64,000 bases of DNA, taken from Sphingobacterium griseoflavum (GTDB lineage Bacteria > Bacteroidota > Bacteroidia > Sphingobacteriales > Sphingobacteriaceae). This document shows positions 35,533 through 45,321 of the stretch, piece after piece. The DNA lies in the NCBI RefSeq assembly GCF_014653155.1, contig NZ_BNAF01000007.1, positions 124,001 through 188,000 on the forward strand. Direction: 5' to 3'. The notes under the pieces were generated by a model that saw nothing but the letters and a program-made list of their open reading frames with translations, made no database searches and was not told the origin of the DNA. The position numbers and the translations under genes were made by a program. Every line of letters begins with the position of its first letter. Position 1 is the stretch's first letter.

Positions 35533-38340
35533 ATGAAATTTTTTACAACATTATTATTCACAAGTATTGCTACCTGGATCTACGGACAAAGCACGGTCCT
35601 GACAGGTAAGGTGCTAGACGATGCGGACCAGTTTTCGCTTCCTGGGGCCACTGTCCGCATTGCTGAGGGCAACCGTTACACGGTGTCTGGGCAAAACGGG
35701 AATTTTGAATTTCTTGATCTTCCTGAAGGGACGTATACACTTTCGGTTGTTTATTTGGGCTATCAGCCTTTGGAAACGAAAATTACCGTCAAACGCGGAC
35801 AAAAGAACAACATAGACCTCCGGTTGCTTACGGCCAGCAACACACTTTCGGAGGTGGTGGTGATGGGCGACATGCTGAAGGGTCAGGCACGCGCGTTAAA
35901 CCAACAAAAGAACAATGAAAATATCTCTAATATTATTTCGTCCGATCAGGTGGGGCGTTTTCCCGATGCTAACATTGGCGACGCTTTAAAACGCGTCCCC
36001 GGCATCACCATGCAGAACGACCAAGGTGAGGCGCGCAACATTATCATTCGCGGTTTGGCCCCCAATCTAAACTCGGTTACTTTAAATGGGGATCGCATCC
36101 CTTCTGCAGAGGGCGATAACCGAAACGTACAGATGGACCTGATCCCGGCGGATATGATATCCACTATCGAAGTGAACAAAACGTTGACACCCGATATGGA
36201 TGCAGATGCCATCGGCGGATCGGTTAATCTCATTACAAGAGCCTCCCCAAATGGGCAACGGATTTCGGCTACATTGGCTGGCGGCTATGGCCCTATCCGC
36301 GATAAAGCAAACTATACCGCGGGGCTGGTATACGGTAACCGTTTTGCAAACAACAAGATCGGCGTTGTTTTCAGCGGTTCCTATAACAACAACCGTTTTG
36401 GATCAGATAATGTGGAAGCTGTTTGGGATCAGGATGATAACGGAAATGTTTTTTTGCAAGAGATGGATATCCGGAAATATGATGTGCAACGGATACGGAG
36501 AAGCACGGCTTTGGCGTTCGACTATAAAATCAATGATAAGCATATGTTATACGCCAATGCCATGTACAACTGGCGCGATGATCTAGAAAATAGGTACCGT
36601 GTCCGCTATCGTGATATTGCAGCAGTCTACGATGCGAACGAAAATATAACGGGCTATACGGGCAATATCCGTCGTGAAACGAAGGGTGGTATCGACAACT
36701 CCAAGAATAGGAACACACGGTTAGAGCGACAAACCGTACAGAACTATGCCATTGGCGGGGAGCATTTGCTGGGATCCAAGCTGGATCTGGACTGGGCAGC
36801 CAACTATGCTACAGCAAGTGAAGACCGACCAAATGAGCGCTATATAGATTTTCAGCAGCGTGGGGTAGACATGGGACAAAACCTATTTGATACGAGAAGG
36901 CCGTTGGTAACTGCTGATGAAGATCCGTCTGACTTTAGCCTACGCAAAATCACCGAAAACCATAATTTCACGAAAGAAGAAGAATTTGGCTCGAAGGTAA
37001 ACGTCCGTTTTCCGCTATCGGTAATCGACGGCCAAAAAGGCAGGTTGCGCACGGGACTGCGTTTACGATTGAAAGATAAAATGCGCGATAATATCTTCTA
37101 CGAATATGAACCGGTAAATGCGCTAGGTTCTTTAAGCGAAACACCGAATGTTTTCTATGGAGGACAAGGGTACCAAGCAGGCTCACAGTATGTCCCGGGA
37201 TATTTTGTGGATAGGAATTACCTAGGTCATCTGGATCTAACAAACAGTAGTCTATACAGTGAAGAAGCCGATGCTGCGGAGTTTTTAGCCCTAAATTATC
37301 GGGCTAAAGAACGCATATTTGCGGGATATGTGCGATGGGACCAAGACTTTACGGATAAACTTTCGATGATCGTGGGTGCTCGGATCGAGCATACAGGAAT
37401 CGATTACACTGGAAACTTCGTCTTGGACGAAGAGGAGCTGCTGGGTGAAGTGAACAATAAAAATAGCTATACAAACGTGCTTCCCAACATCTCTTTGAAG
37501 TACATGGCAACAGCATCAACAGTCTTACGCGCCGCTTTCACTACAGCAATTGCACGTCCAAACTACTATGCGCTTGCTCCTTACGTCAGCGCGCTGCCTG
37601 GCGACACCGAAATTCAGGCAGGTAACCCCGATCTGAATGCAACCTACTCTTATAATGCTGATTTGATGGCCGAGCATTATTTCCGGTCGGTAGGTATCCT
37701 TTCCGGAGGCGTTTTCTATAAAAACCTGAAAGATTTTATCTATACCTACCGGAATAATCAATATACAGCGGCCAATTTTGCGGAAGACTTCCCCAACCAA
37801 GAAAACCCTATTCCCGCTGGCGAAAACTATCGATTCGTACAACAGAGAAACGGTGACAATGTGGATGTCTACGGATTTGAGGTAGCCTTCCAGCGGCAGC
37901 TGGATTTTCTGCCCGGACGTTTCCTAAAAGGCTTTGGCATATACCTGAACTATACAAACACCAATTCTGTCGCACGTGGGATAACCAATGCAGATGGCGA
38001 GCAACGGACCGACGTGAAGTTGCCCGGAACAGCGCCCCATATGTTCAACGGTTCTTTATCATGGGAAAACAATAGATTTACTTCCCGTGTTTCCTTAAAT
38101 TATACCTCGTCTTATATTGACGAGCTGGGCGGAAACGCCTTTGAAGATCGGTATTACGACAAGCAGTTGTTTTTGGACGCGAATGCAGCGTATAAGTTTA
38201 CGCCAAAGTTTCGTCTATTTGTCGAGGCAAACAATTTGACAAATCAGCCCCTTCGTTATTACCAAGGGATTGTGTCGCGCACCATGCAGATGGAATATTA
38301 TCAAGCCCGGTTTAATTTAGGGGTTAAATTCGATTTGTAA
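35533..38340 (+). CDS. TonB-dependent receptor paired with phytase
   Basis: 935 aa. Signal peptide to about residue 19 (WIYGQ), a carboxypeptidase-regulatory-like domain (about 22-100: LTGKVLDDADQFSLPGATVRI), a TonB-box-like EVVVMGD, plug with FPDANIGDALKRVPGITMQND, IIIRGLAPNLNSVTLNGDRIPS and IEVNKTLTPDMDADAIGGSVNLIT, and a barrel ending NLGVKFDL. The plug matches the TonB-dependent receptor type with FPDxNxAEALQRVPG, not SusC. The phytase gene follows after 62 bases, so it probably takes up phytate or its phosphate/inositol products. No SusD partner. Confidence 0.9.
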   Translation: MKFFTTLLFTSIATWIYGQSTVLTGKVLDDADQFSLPGATVRIAEGNRYTVSGQNGNFEFLDLPEGTYTLSVVYLGYQPLETKITVKRGQKNNIDLRLLTASNTLSEVVVMGDMLKGQARALNQQKNNENISNIISSDQVGRFPDANIGDALKRVPGITMQNDQGEARNIIIRGLAPNLNSVTLNGDRIPSAEGDNRNVQMDLIPADMISTIEVNKTLTPDMDADAIGGSVNLITRASPNGQRISATLAGGYGPIRDKANYTAGLVYGNRFANNKIGVVFSGSYNNNRFGSDNVEAVWDQDDNGNVFLQEMDIRKYDVQRIRRSTALAFDYKINDKHMLYANAMYNWRDDLENRYRVRYRDIAAVYDANENITGYTGNIRRETKGGIDNSKNRNTRLERQTVQNYAIGGEHLLGSKLDLDWAANYATASEDRPNERYIDFQQRGVDMGQNLFDTRRPLVTADEDPSDFSLRKITENHNFTKEEEFGSKVNVRFPLSVIDGQKGRLRTGLRLRLKDKMRDNIFYEYEPVNALGSLSETPNVFYGGQGYQAGSQYVPGYFVDRNYLGHLDLTNSSLYSEEADAAEFLALNYRAKERIFAGYVRWDQDFTDKLSMIVGARIEHTGIDYTGNFVLDEEELLGEVNNKNSYTNVLPNISLKYMATASTVLRAAFTTAIARPNYYALAPYVSALPGDTEIQAGNPDLNATYSYNADLMAEHYFRSVGILSGGVFYKNLKDFIYTYRNNQYTAANFAEDFPNQENPIPAGENYRFVQQRNGDNVDVYGFEVAFQRQLDFLPGRFLKGFGIYLNYTNTNSVARGITNADGEQRTDVKLPGTAPHMFNGSLSWENNRFTSRVSLNYTSSYIDELGGNAFEDRYYDKQLFLDANAAYKFTPKFRLFVEANNLTNQPLRYYQGIVSRTMQMEYYQARFNLGVKFDL

Positions 38341-38402
38341 TGCATCCTTTAGGGCGTTAAGTTACTGCCCTAGGAATTTTCAACTCATATATAACACATA
38401 AC

Positions 38403-39482
38403 ATGCAAAACAAAAATATACCTACCGTAGCTTTACTTGCTTTGACACTTTTTGGGTCGTGCTCGTCGGGCTTGGCACCCGTTGCCGAAAATGCGGTCAA
38501 ACCGACGGTCGTCACCGAGCAGACGGCATTTGATACCGATGATCCTGCCATCTGGATACACCCAACCGATCCCTCTCAAAGTTTGATCCTCGGAACAGAC
38601 AAGGAAGTTGGGGGTGGGCTTTACCTCTACGATCTGTCAGGTAAAATTGTTAAAAAAGTAACGGGTTTGCAGCGGCCTAACAATGTAGATATCGCCTACG
38701 GCTTAGATATCAATGGCAAAAAAGTGGATATAGCGATAACGACAGAGCGCAAGGCGCACAAGATACGGGTATTCAGCTTGCCCGATCTTACTCCGATTGA
38801 TAACGGCGGGATTGCTATCTTCGAAGGCGAACGTGGAGAGGGCGAGCAAGATGGTATGGGTATTTCGATCTATACCAAGAAAGATTCTATTGGATCTACA
38901 ATCTATGCCATTGTGGGACGAAAAAATGGCCCATCGGGCACCTACCTTTGGCAATATAAGATTGGTGCAGGCGCGGATGGCATCGTTACCGCTGAGGTGG
39001 TGCGTAAATTTGGTACCTACAGTGGGAAGAAAGAAATTGAAGCAATAGCTGTCGACAATGAATTAGGCTATGTGTACTACTCCGATGAAACCGTGGGCGT
39101 GCGTAAATACTATGCCGATCCGGAAAAGAAAGACAACACAGAACTGGCCTTCTTCGCACAGCAAGATGTGAAATCAGACCATGAAGGTATCGCGATTTAC
39201 AAGACGGGCGATTCTACCGGTTATATTCTGTTGTCTAATCAGCAAAACAATTCATTTGTCGTATACCCGCGCGAGGGCAGCAACGGAAATTCCAATAGCT
39301 ATACGAAATTGGCCGATATCCCCGTGTCAGCGATAGAGTGTGATGGGGCAGACGCAAGCAGTTTGAATCTTGGAGGTAAATTTCCTAACGGGATGTTGGT
39401 CGCGATGAGCAATGGTAAAGTATTTCATTATTACGACTGGAACCTGATCCAAGAACGGATTGATAAAGGGGAAGGGAAATAG
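38403..39482 (+). CDS. phy: beta-propeller phytase (3-phytase), lipoprotein
   Basis: 359 aa. Lipoprotein signal ending TLFGSCSSG (Cys about 20), so it is probably on the cell surface or periplasmic face. Beta-propeller phytase signatures are clear: DTDDPAIWIHPTDPSQSLILGTDK, GGLYLYDLSGK, RPNNVDIAYG, GEGEQDGMGISIY, EIEAIAVDNELGYVYYSDE and DHEGIAIYKTGDSTGYILLSNQ, with the many acidic residues that bind calcium in this family. These enzymes release phosphate from calcium-phytate at neutral pH. Length is the family norm. It follows the receptor in what looks like a two-gene operon. Confidence 0.93.
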   Translation: MQNKNIPTVALLALTLFGSCSSGLAPVAENAVKPTVVTEQTAFDTDDPAIWIHPTDPSQSLILGTDKEVGGGLYLYDLSGKIVKKVTGLQRPNNVDIAYGLDINGKKVDIAITTERKAHKIRVFSLPDLTPIDNGGIAIFEGERGEGEQDGMGISIYTKKDSIGSTIYAIVGRKNGPSGTYLWQYKIGAGADGIVTAEVVRKFGTYSGKKEIEAIAVDNELGYVYYSDETVGVRKYYADPEKKDNTELAFFAQQDVKSDHEGIAIYKTGDSTGYILLSNQQNNSFVVYPREGSNGNSNSYTKLADIPVSAIECDGADASSLNLGGKFPNGMLVAMSNGKVFHYYDWNLIQERIDKGEGK

Positions 39483-39532
39483 AGAAATAGATTTACAAAC
39501 AAATTGATAGCTTGCTATCGAGATAGGTATAC

Positions 39533-39566
39533 AAAAATGCATCGGACAAAATCGATGCGTTTTTTG
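39533..39566 (+). terminator. terminator of the phytase operon
   Basis: TGCATCG/CGATGCG-type stem (GCATCG 39539-39544 with CGATGC 39553-39558), A-run before and T6 after. It may work in both directions. Confidence 0.8.
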
Positions 39567-39755
39567 TATGGTGAGCAATTTAAAGGGAATGCTTCAGCGA
39601 GCGGAATCGAAAGTGTTATAGATCAAATAAAAGTGAATATTTTATTTTTTTTATCCGTTATGTTGACATTTTTTAATATCTTGGCTCGACCAAAGGCTCA
39701 TAATCTCAATTTGATGCCTTTACTAACTAACATATATTAATATTAGCTGTAGGAA

Positions 39756-40295
39756 ATGAATGATTTAGATCCTGATAAATTATTATTTGGCAAGTATTAT
39801 CGATCTTTGTGCTATTTTGCCTGGCAAATGGTGCAAGACGAAAATTTAGCCGAAGACTTAGCGCAGGATGCATTTGTCAGCTATTTCCAAGAACGCGATC
39901 GTATAGCTAGCGATGAGAAAGCAATTAAAGCATTTTTATATACTGCAATCAAATATGCAGTCTACAACTTAAGCCGTAAGAGCAAAACCGTAAAAAAATT
40001 TTGGCAACGAACGGGATATCAGGAACGTGATGATATAGATTATGAGCACCAAGTCATTCGAGCGGAATTTATGACCGCTATTCATGCTACCTTATCTACG
40101 TTACCGGATGGCTGCCAGAAAATTATGACGATGAGTTACGTTGACGGTTTTTCGAATGAGGAAATAGCCGAGCAGCTTAAAATCAGTATTAATACAATTA
40201 AGACTCAAAAGAAAAGAGGGCTGCGTGTGTTGCGTTCGAAGTTGAGTTCAGACTATTTCTCGATAGTTTTTACATTATTCCTAAGTAATTTTTAA
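39756..40295 (+). CDS. ECF RNA polymerase sigma factor (FecI-like, Bacteroidota type)
   Basis: 179 aa, ATG start. Region 2 is seen in FGKYYRSLCYFAWQMVQDENLAEDLAQDAFVSYF and region 4 in LSTLPDGCQKIMTMSYVDGFSNEEIAEQLKISINTIKTQKKRGLRVLRSKL, with a helix-turn-helix near the C-terminus. It is of the sigma-70 family-1 type that goes with FecR and STN-domain SusC in Bacteroidota. FecR follows after 54 bases. Its likely target is the susC operon just downstream. Confidence 0.93.
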   Translation: MNDLDPDKLLFGKYYRSLCYFAWQMVQDENLAEDLAQDAFVSYFQERDRIASDEKAIKAFLYTAIKYAVYNLSRKSKTVKKFWQRTGYQERDDIDYEHQVIRAEFMTAIHATLSTLPDGCQKIMTMSYVDGFSNEEIAEQLKISINTIKTQKKRGLRVLRSKLSSDYFSIVFTLFLSNF

Positions 40296-40349
40296 AAAAA
40301 CAAATTTCTTGTCACCCCGAATCCAAGTTTAAGTTTCTTAGCTTAAATT

Positions 40350-41495
40350 ATGGATACTAACCCTTTCGATATAGCGGATATTCTAGTTAAGAAATTCAAA
40401 ATGATTCCAGTTTCTGAGGAAGAGGCGCTTTTTTTGGAAATTTGGTTGAATAGAAGTGTGAAAAACCAAGCGCTTTTCAATAAATTGATGCAAGATGGAG
40501 CTAATTTTGATTTGTTTTGGTTAGATCAATTAAAAGAAGAAGAAGCGTGGGATAGTGTGCAGCGAAAGCGTCGACCTAGGAAATACCGATTTAAGATTTT
40601 TGCAGCTGCGGCATCTATGGCGGTTTTTCTCGCTTTTGCAAGCTATTGGTTTTTTCTAAAATCGCAAGAGGAGCAAACCCGACATATTGTTGAAAAGGTG
40701 GACGGCAAAGAAAAGCATGATGTGCTGCCAGCGAACTTGGGCGCTAAGATTATATTAGCCAATGGACGTGAACTTCAAGTCGAAGACACTTTAGATATTG
40801 TTTCAGACCATAAATTTACGAAGAGTGCAATCGATGGGGATGTTGCTATCGAAAGTGACCAATTAGTCTACCACACCTTACTCGTTCCGGCAGCTAATTT
40901 TTTTAAGTTGACACTAGCTGATGGAACTGCGGTGTGGGTGAATTCGAAAAGCGAGTTACGTTTTCCAACGACATTTTCTGGATCCGAACGACGCGTATTT
41001 CTGCGTGGCGAGGCCTATTTTGAGGTTGCCAAAAATGCTGAAAAGCCTTTTTACGTGAAAACGGAGGATGCTGAGGTAAAGGTATTGGGTACACATTTTA
41101 ACGTGTCGACTTATGGAAAAGCTAGTAAAACAAGTTTGGAAGAAGGACGGGTGGAAGTTTCCAGTAATAATAAAACCGTATTGGTTTTTCCAGGTCAAAG
41201 TGTACAATGGTTGAATGGCGAACTTAAGGTCAAGCCAACAAATTTACAGAAAGATCTAGCTTGGAAAAACAATGAGTTTTATTTCAAAGAAGATAATATC
41301 CTCAACATTGCGCATCAATTGAAGCTTTGGTACGATTTGGAGGTGTCTATCTCTACTGACGTAGCGTTGGATGCCACTTATTCTGGAGAGATTCGTAGAA
41401 ATGTACGTCTGTCTGAAGTTTTACGTATGATGGCATTTGTTAGCGATCTAGATTTCAAACTGAACAAAAATAAATTATTAATCACCAAAAAATAA
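40350..41495 (+). CDS. FecR-family anti-sigma factor
   Basis: 381 aa. A cytoplasmic N-terminal part (1-80) that would hold the sigma factor, one membrane helix at about 81-104 (FKIFAAAASMAVFLAFASYWFFL), then the periplasmic FecR domain (FKLTLADGTAVWVNSKSELRFPTTF, RRVFLRGEAYFEVAKNAEKPFYV, VLGTHFNVSTYG) and a DUF4974-like C-terminal domain (AWKNNEFYFKEDNILNIAHQL). In the known scheme it relays the state of the STN-domain receptor to the sigma factor. Confidence 0.95.
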   Translation: MDTNPFDIADILVKKFKMIPVSEEEALFLEIWLNRSVKNQALFNKLMQDGANFDLFWLDQLKEEEAWDSVQRKRRPRKYRFKIFAAAASMAVFLAFASYWFFLKSQEEQTRHIVEKVDGKEKHDVLPANLGAKIILANGRELQVEDTLDIVSDHKFTKSAIDGDVAIESDQLVYHTLLVPAANFFKLTLADGTAVWVNSKSELRFPTTFSGSERRVFLRGEAYFEVAKNAEKPFYVKTEDAEVKVLGTHFNVSTYGKASKTSLEEGRVEVSSNNKTVLVFPGQSVQWLNGELKVKPTNLQKDLAWKNNEFYFKEDNILNIAHQLKLWYDLEVSISTDVALDATYSGEIRRNVRLSEVLRMMAFVSDLDFKLNKNKLLITKK

Positions 41496-41529
41496 AACAT
41501 GACATAATTGTACTAAAACATCAAAAAAA

Positions 41530-41553
41530 ACAGGAGTGTTGCAGCACCCCTGT
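41530..41553 (+). promoter_or_regulatory. hairpin between fecR and susC-4
   Basis: ACAGGAGTGTT pairs with GCACCCCTGT (one mismatch, one G-U) in a near palindrome of 24 bases, preceded by A8 and with no T-run after it on the plus strand. It may be a leader element of the susC-4 transcript or, on the minus strand, a terminator. The short frame ATG AAA GAA TAC TAA follows it. Confidence 0.5.
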
Positions 41554-41614
41554 AAATCACTAAGTTAAATGAAAGAATACTAACCCTTAACCATTAACTC
41601 AACTATTCAAATGT

Positions 41615-44600
41615 ATGAATAACTTCTCATTTGACAAAAGGCGTGCGGAAGCATGGAAGCCGCCTATTGTCTTAATCTACCGGATTATGAAAATTACAAC
41701 ATTCTTCTTGTTGGTTTTTATGACTTGTGCCTACGCGGAAGGGACAGCACAGAAAGTTACGCTCTCCTTAAAAAATGCAAAGCTGGAGGATGCTTTTAAA
41801 AGAATCTCGGATCAAACGGCCTACAAATTTCTGTATAGCGACGAGGTCCTAAAAAAATCATCCAGAGTCAACGTAGACATGCGTAACGCGAATGTCCTTG
41901 ATGTACTCAGGGCTGTTTTGCCGGAGGATCATTTTTCCTTTAAAATTATTGCGGAAACGATATCGGTGAACTATAAGGAACTCCCTGCTCGTGTGTTGTC
42001 AACCACTGTGCAGCAGAACCGTGTGTCTGGTAAAGTAACGGGCCTAAGCGGTGAGGCTCTAGCAGGTGTTTCGATCGGTGTTAAAGGTACATCTATCGGA
42101 ACTTCCACAGATGAGAATGGAAACTATTCCATTTCTGCAAGTGAAGGAAGTGTTTTATCCTTCCGCTATGTGGGCTACATTGCTAAAGAAGTGACGGTGC
42201 GTGCGCAACTGTCGATTAATGTCCAACTCGTTTCTGAGGATCAAGCCATAGAAGAAGTCGTGGTAACAGGTATGGGGCAGCGGGTAGACAAGCGCTTGTT
42301 CACGGGAGCAACATCGCAGATTTCGGGCGAGGCCGCACAGATAGGCGGGCTAATTGATCCCAGTCGCGGATTGGAAGGTCGGGTTGCCGGTGTATCAGTA
42401 CAAAACGTTACTGGAACATTCGGTACTGCGCCTAAAATTCGTGTCCGCGGAGCTACATCCATTTATGGTAGTTCAAAGCCTTTGTGGGTAGTGGATGGCG
42501 TAATTATTGAAGATGTTGCAGATGTAAATGCAGACGCACTATCCTCGGGTGACGCATTAACGTTGATCAGCTCGGCGGTTGCCGGATTGAACGCACACGA
42601 TATCGAATCGTTTCAGATTTTGAAGGATGGTTCTGCGACTTCCATCTATGGTGCACGTGCAATGGCTGGTGTAATTGTCATCACCACAAAAAAGGGTACA
42701 GCCGGACGTAGCTCTCTAAATTATACCGGAGAATATACTACGCGTGCTATCCCTCGCTATTCCGAGTTTAATATTATGAATTCACAAGAGCAAATGTCTG
42801 TTTATCAGGATATGTATGAGAAAGGCTATATCAGATTTGCTAATTTGCCTGTTGCGAGCAATAGTGGCGTATATGGTGATTTGTATAGACGTATTCAGAG
42901 CGGCGAGATCTATAATGACTTGTTTGGCGACAGACATCATGTGAATAACTTTTTGAGGGAAGCAGAATCTCGTAACACCGATTGGTTTAGCGAATTGTTT
43001 CAGCCAAGTCTACAGCATAATCATTCGGTGAGCATGTCTTCAGGTACTGAAAAATCACAATATTATAGCTCACTTAGTGCGCTAGTTGATCCGGGTTGGA
43101 CCAAGCGCAGCGGTGTAAACCGTTACACGGGTAATTTAAATGCCAATTATAATATTTCTGATAAACTAAAGCTGAACATTATCACTAATGGATCTTACCG
43201 TAGCCAACAGGCGCCTGGAACATTAGGACAGTCGACAGATGTGGTTTTTGGTGAGGTGAAGCGTGACTTTGATATTAACCCCTATGCCTATGCAATGAAT
43301 ACATCACGTACCTTGGATCCGAACGTTTTTTACACACGCAACTATGCCCCCTTCAATATTTTGCATGAGTTGGAAAATAACTACATGGATGTGAATGTAG
43401 CGGATTTACGCTTTCAGGGAGATCTAAAGTGGAAGGTTTTCACCGGATTGGAGCTGGGTGCATTTGGTTCGGTACGTTATCAGTCTACCTCACAGCACCA
43501 TTATGTGAAAGACTTGTCAAATCAGGCGATGGCCTACAGAGCGGGGATCAGCCCGGAAAATGCGACAATTCGAGACGCAAACCCGTTTTTGTATAAAGAT
43601 CCAGATGATCCATATGCAAGACCGATTTCAGTATTGCCCGAAGGCGGTATCTATAACCGTACGGATTATACCATGTTCGAACAATTGTTCCGTTTTACCG
43701 CCCAGTTTAACAAAACGTTCAATCAAAACCATATTGTAAGCGCGTTTGCGGGCTCGGAAATCACAGCCTCGGACAGAAATAACACTTGGTTCCGTGGTTG
43801 GGGATTGCAATACGAACTTGGAGAAAGTCCGTTTACCGATTATAGGGTTTTTAAAAGAGGTCAAGAGGAGAGTACGCCGTATTACTACGTTAATCGAAAT
43901 TCTTCCAATGATCCCTCAAATAGCCGTTATAAACAAGCAGCCTTCTTTACAAATCTAACCTACTCTTTCGCCGGAAAGTATACTTTGAATGGAACATTCC
44001 GTTACGAGGGAGCGAACAAATTGGGTGAGGCAACCTCCGCACGTTGGATGCCTAGTTACAATATTGCCGGTGCTTGGAATGTGCATGAGGAGAATTTTTT
44101 CGAAACCTTATCGCCGGCCCTGTCTCATTTGATGCTAAAAGCTTCTTACAGTCTAACTGGAGATAGAGGACCATCAAATGTGACCAACTCTTTTGCGGTG
44201 TATGGCTCGTATACCCCTTGGCGTCCAACTGCTGGAGACTCGGAGTCAGGGTTGCAGATTTTGGATCTTGCCAACAGTGAGCTAACGTATGAAAAAAAGC
44301 ATGAGCTCAATATCGGTACCTCAGTTGGATTTTTAGATAATCGTATCAACTTGGAGTTCGATTGGTTTACGCGGAACAACTTTGACCTTATTGGTTATGT
44401 AAATACGCAAGGTCTGGGTGGGACAATTTCCAAAATGGGAAATGTGGCAGATATGAAATCCAATGGTGCAGAGCTTAGCTTAACTGGAAATATCCTCAGG
44501 GACGGTCCGTTTAAATGGACTTCGAATTTGATATACTCCAATGTCAAAACAGAGGTAACGCGCTTGGATACCCGTAGCCGTGTTATTGATCTGATAACCG

Positions 44601-45298
44601 GATCTGGATTTGCAGTAGAGGGCGGCCCAGTTCGTGGATTGTATTCTGTTCCTTTTTCTCATTTGAACGATGAAGGACTTCCTGTATTTATCGGGCCAGA
44701 TAACGAAGAAACCATTACCGGCATCTATTTTCAGGAGCGTGACCGGTTAGATTATTTACAATACGAAGGTTCTATAGACCCTATACATACCGGCGGTTGG
44801 AATAACACGTTTAACTACAAAAACTTTAGTCTTAACGTTTTTGTAAGCGGTTCCTTTGGTAATGTAGTACGATTGAATCCAGTATTTAGGCATGAGTACA
44901 ATGATCTTACGGCTTCCACGAAGGAGTTTGCAGACCGTTGGATGATTGCGGGGGATGAGGATAGAACTAACGTGCCTATTATTGCTACAGTGGGGCAGAA
45001 TCGTGCCTACAGCAATAACCTGCAATATGCCTACAATACGTACAACTATTCATCAGTACGTACTGCCAAAGGAGATTTCATCAGATTGCGAGATGTTTCC
45101 TTAACCTATGATCTACCTAAAGCTTGGTTGAGCGGATGGAATGTCAATTCTTTGGGGCTTAGATTGAATGCATCTAACGTATTTCTGATCTATGCCGATA
45201 AGGCATTAAATGGACAAGATCCTGAATATGTAAACGCGGGTGGTGTCGCTGCTCCGTTAGCTAGACAATACACCTTAACGCTACGCTTGGGATTGTAA
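41615..45298 (+). CDS. SusC-type TonB-linked transporter with STN signalling domain (locus 4)
   Basis: 1227 aa. Start at 41615 gives the N-terminal extension usual in STN-type SusC before the signal helix (MKITTFFLLVFMTCAYA, from 41687, an alternative start). An STN/secretin-like domain covers about 45-125 (VTLSLKNAKLEDAFKRISDQ, FLYSDEVL, DVLRAVLPEDHFSF), then the regulatory-like beta domain (VSGKVTGLSGEALAGVSIGV), TonB-box-like EEVVVTGMG, plug (LEGRVAGVSVQN, LWVVDGVII, FQILKDGSATSIYGARAMAGVIVITTKKG) and barrel. The STN domain should contact FecR and drive the sigma factor, so substrate binding would induce the operon. Confidence 0.95.
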   Translation: MNNFSFDKRRAEAWKPPIVLIYRIMKITTFFLLVFMTCAYAEGTAQKVTLSLKNAKLEDAFKRISDQTAYKFLYSDEVLKKSSRVNVDMRNANVLDVLRAVLPEDHFSFKIIAETISVNYKELPARVLSTTVQQNRVSGKVTGLSGEALAGVSIGVKGTSIGTSTDENGNYSISASEGSVLSFRYVGYIAKEVTVRAQLSINVQLVSEDQAIEEVVVTGMGQRVDKRLFTGATSQISGEAAQIGGLIDPSRGLEGRVAGVSVQNVTGTFGTAPKIRVRGATSIYGSSKPLWVVDGVIIEDVADVNADALSSGDALTLISSAVAGLNAHDIESFQILKDGSATSIYGARAMAGVIVITTKKGTAGRSSLNYTGEYTTRAIPRYSEFNIMNSQEQMSVYQDMYEKGYIRFANLPVASNSGVYGDLYRRIQSGEIYNDLFGDRHHVNNFLREAESRNTDWFSELFQPSLQHNHSVSMSSGTEKSQYYSSLSALVDPGWTKRSGVNRYTGNLNANYNISDKLKLNIITNGSYRSQQAPGTLGQSTDVVFGEVKRDFDINPYAYAMNTSRTLDPNVFYTRNYAPFNILHELENNYMDVNVADLRFQGDLKWKVFTGLELGAFGSVRYQSTSQHHYVKDLSNQAMAYRAGISPENATIRDANPFLYKDPDDPYARPISVLPEGGIYNRTDYTMFEQLFRFTAQFNKTFNQNHIVSAFAGSEITASDRNNTWFRGWGLQYELGESPFTDYRVFKRGQEESTPYYYVNRNSSNDPSNSRYKQAAFFTNLTYSFAGKYTLNGTFRYEGANKLGEATSARWMPSYNIAGAWNVHEENFFETLSPALSHLMLKASYSLTGDRGPSNVTNSFAVYGSYTPWRPTAGDSESGLQILDLANSELTYEKKHELNIGTSVGFLDNRINLEFDWFTRNNFDLIGYVNTQGLGGTISKMGNVADMKSNGAELSLTGNILRDGPFKWTSNLIYSNVKTEVTRLDTRSRVIDLITGSGFAVEGGPVRGLYSVPFSHLNDEGLPVFIGPDNEETITGIYFQERDRLDYLQYEGSIDPIHTGGWNNTFNYKNFSLNVFVSGSFGNVVRLNPVFRHEYNDLTASTKEFADRWMIAGDEDRTNVPIIATVGQNRAYSNNLQYAYNTYNYSSVRTAKGDFIRLRDVSLTYDLPKAWLSGWNVNSLGLRLNASNVFLIYADKALNGQDPEYVNAGGVAAPLARQYTLTLRLGL

Positions 45299-45321
45299 TG
45301 GAAATTTTAAGATACCTTGAA

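Noticed and set aside
39700..39745. TTGACA at 39662 as a sigma-70 promoter of the ECF gene
   Set aside because: The spacing to any TAnnTTTG-like box is wrong for this phylum, and TTGACA is not its consensus.
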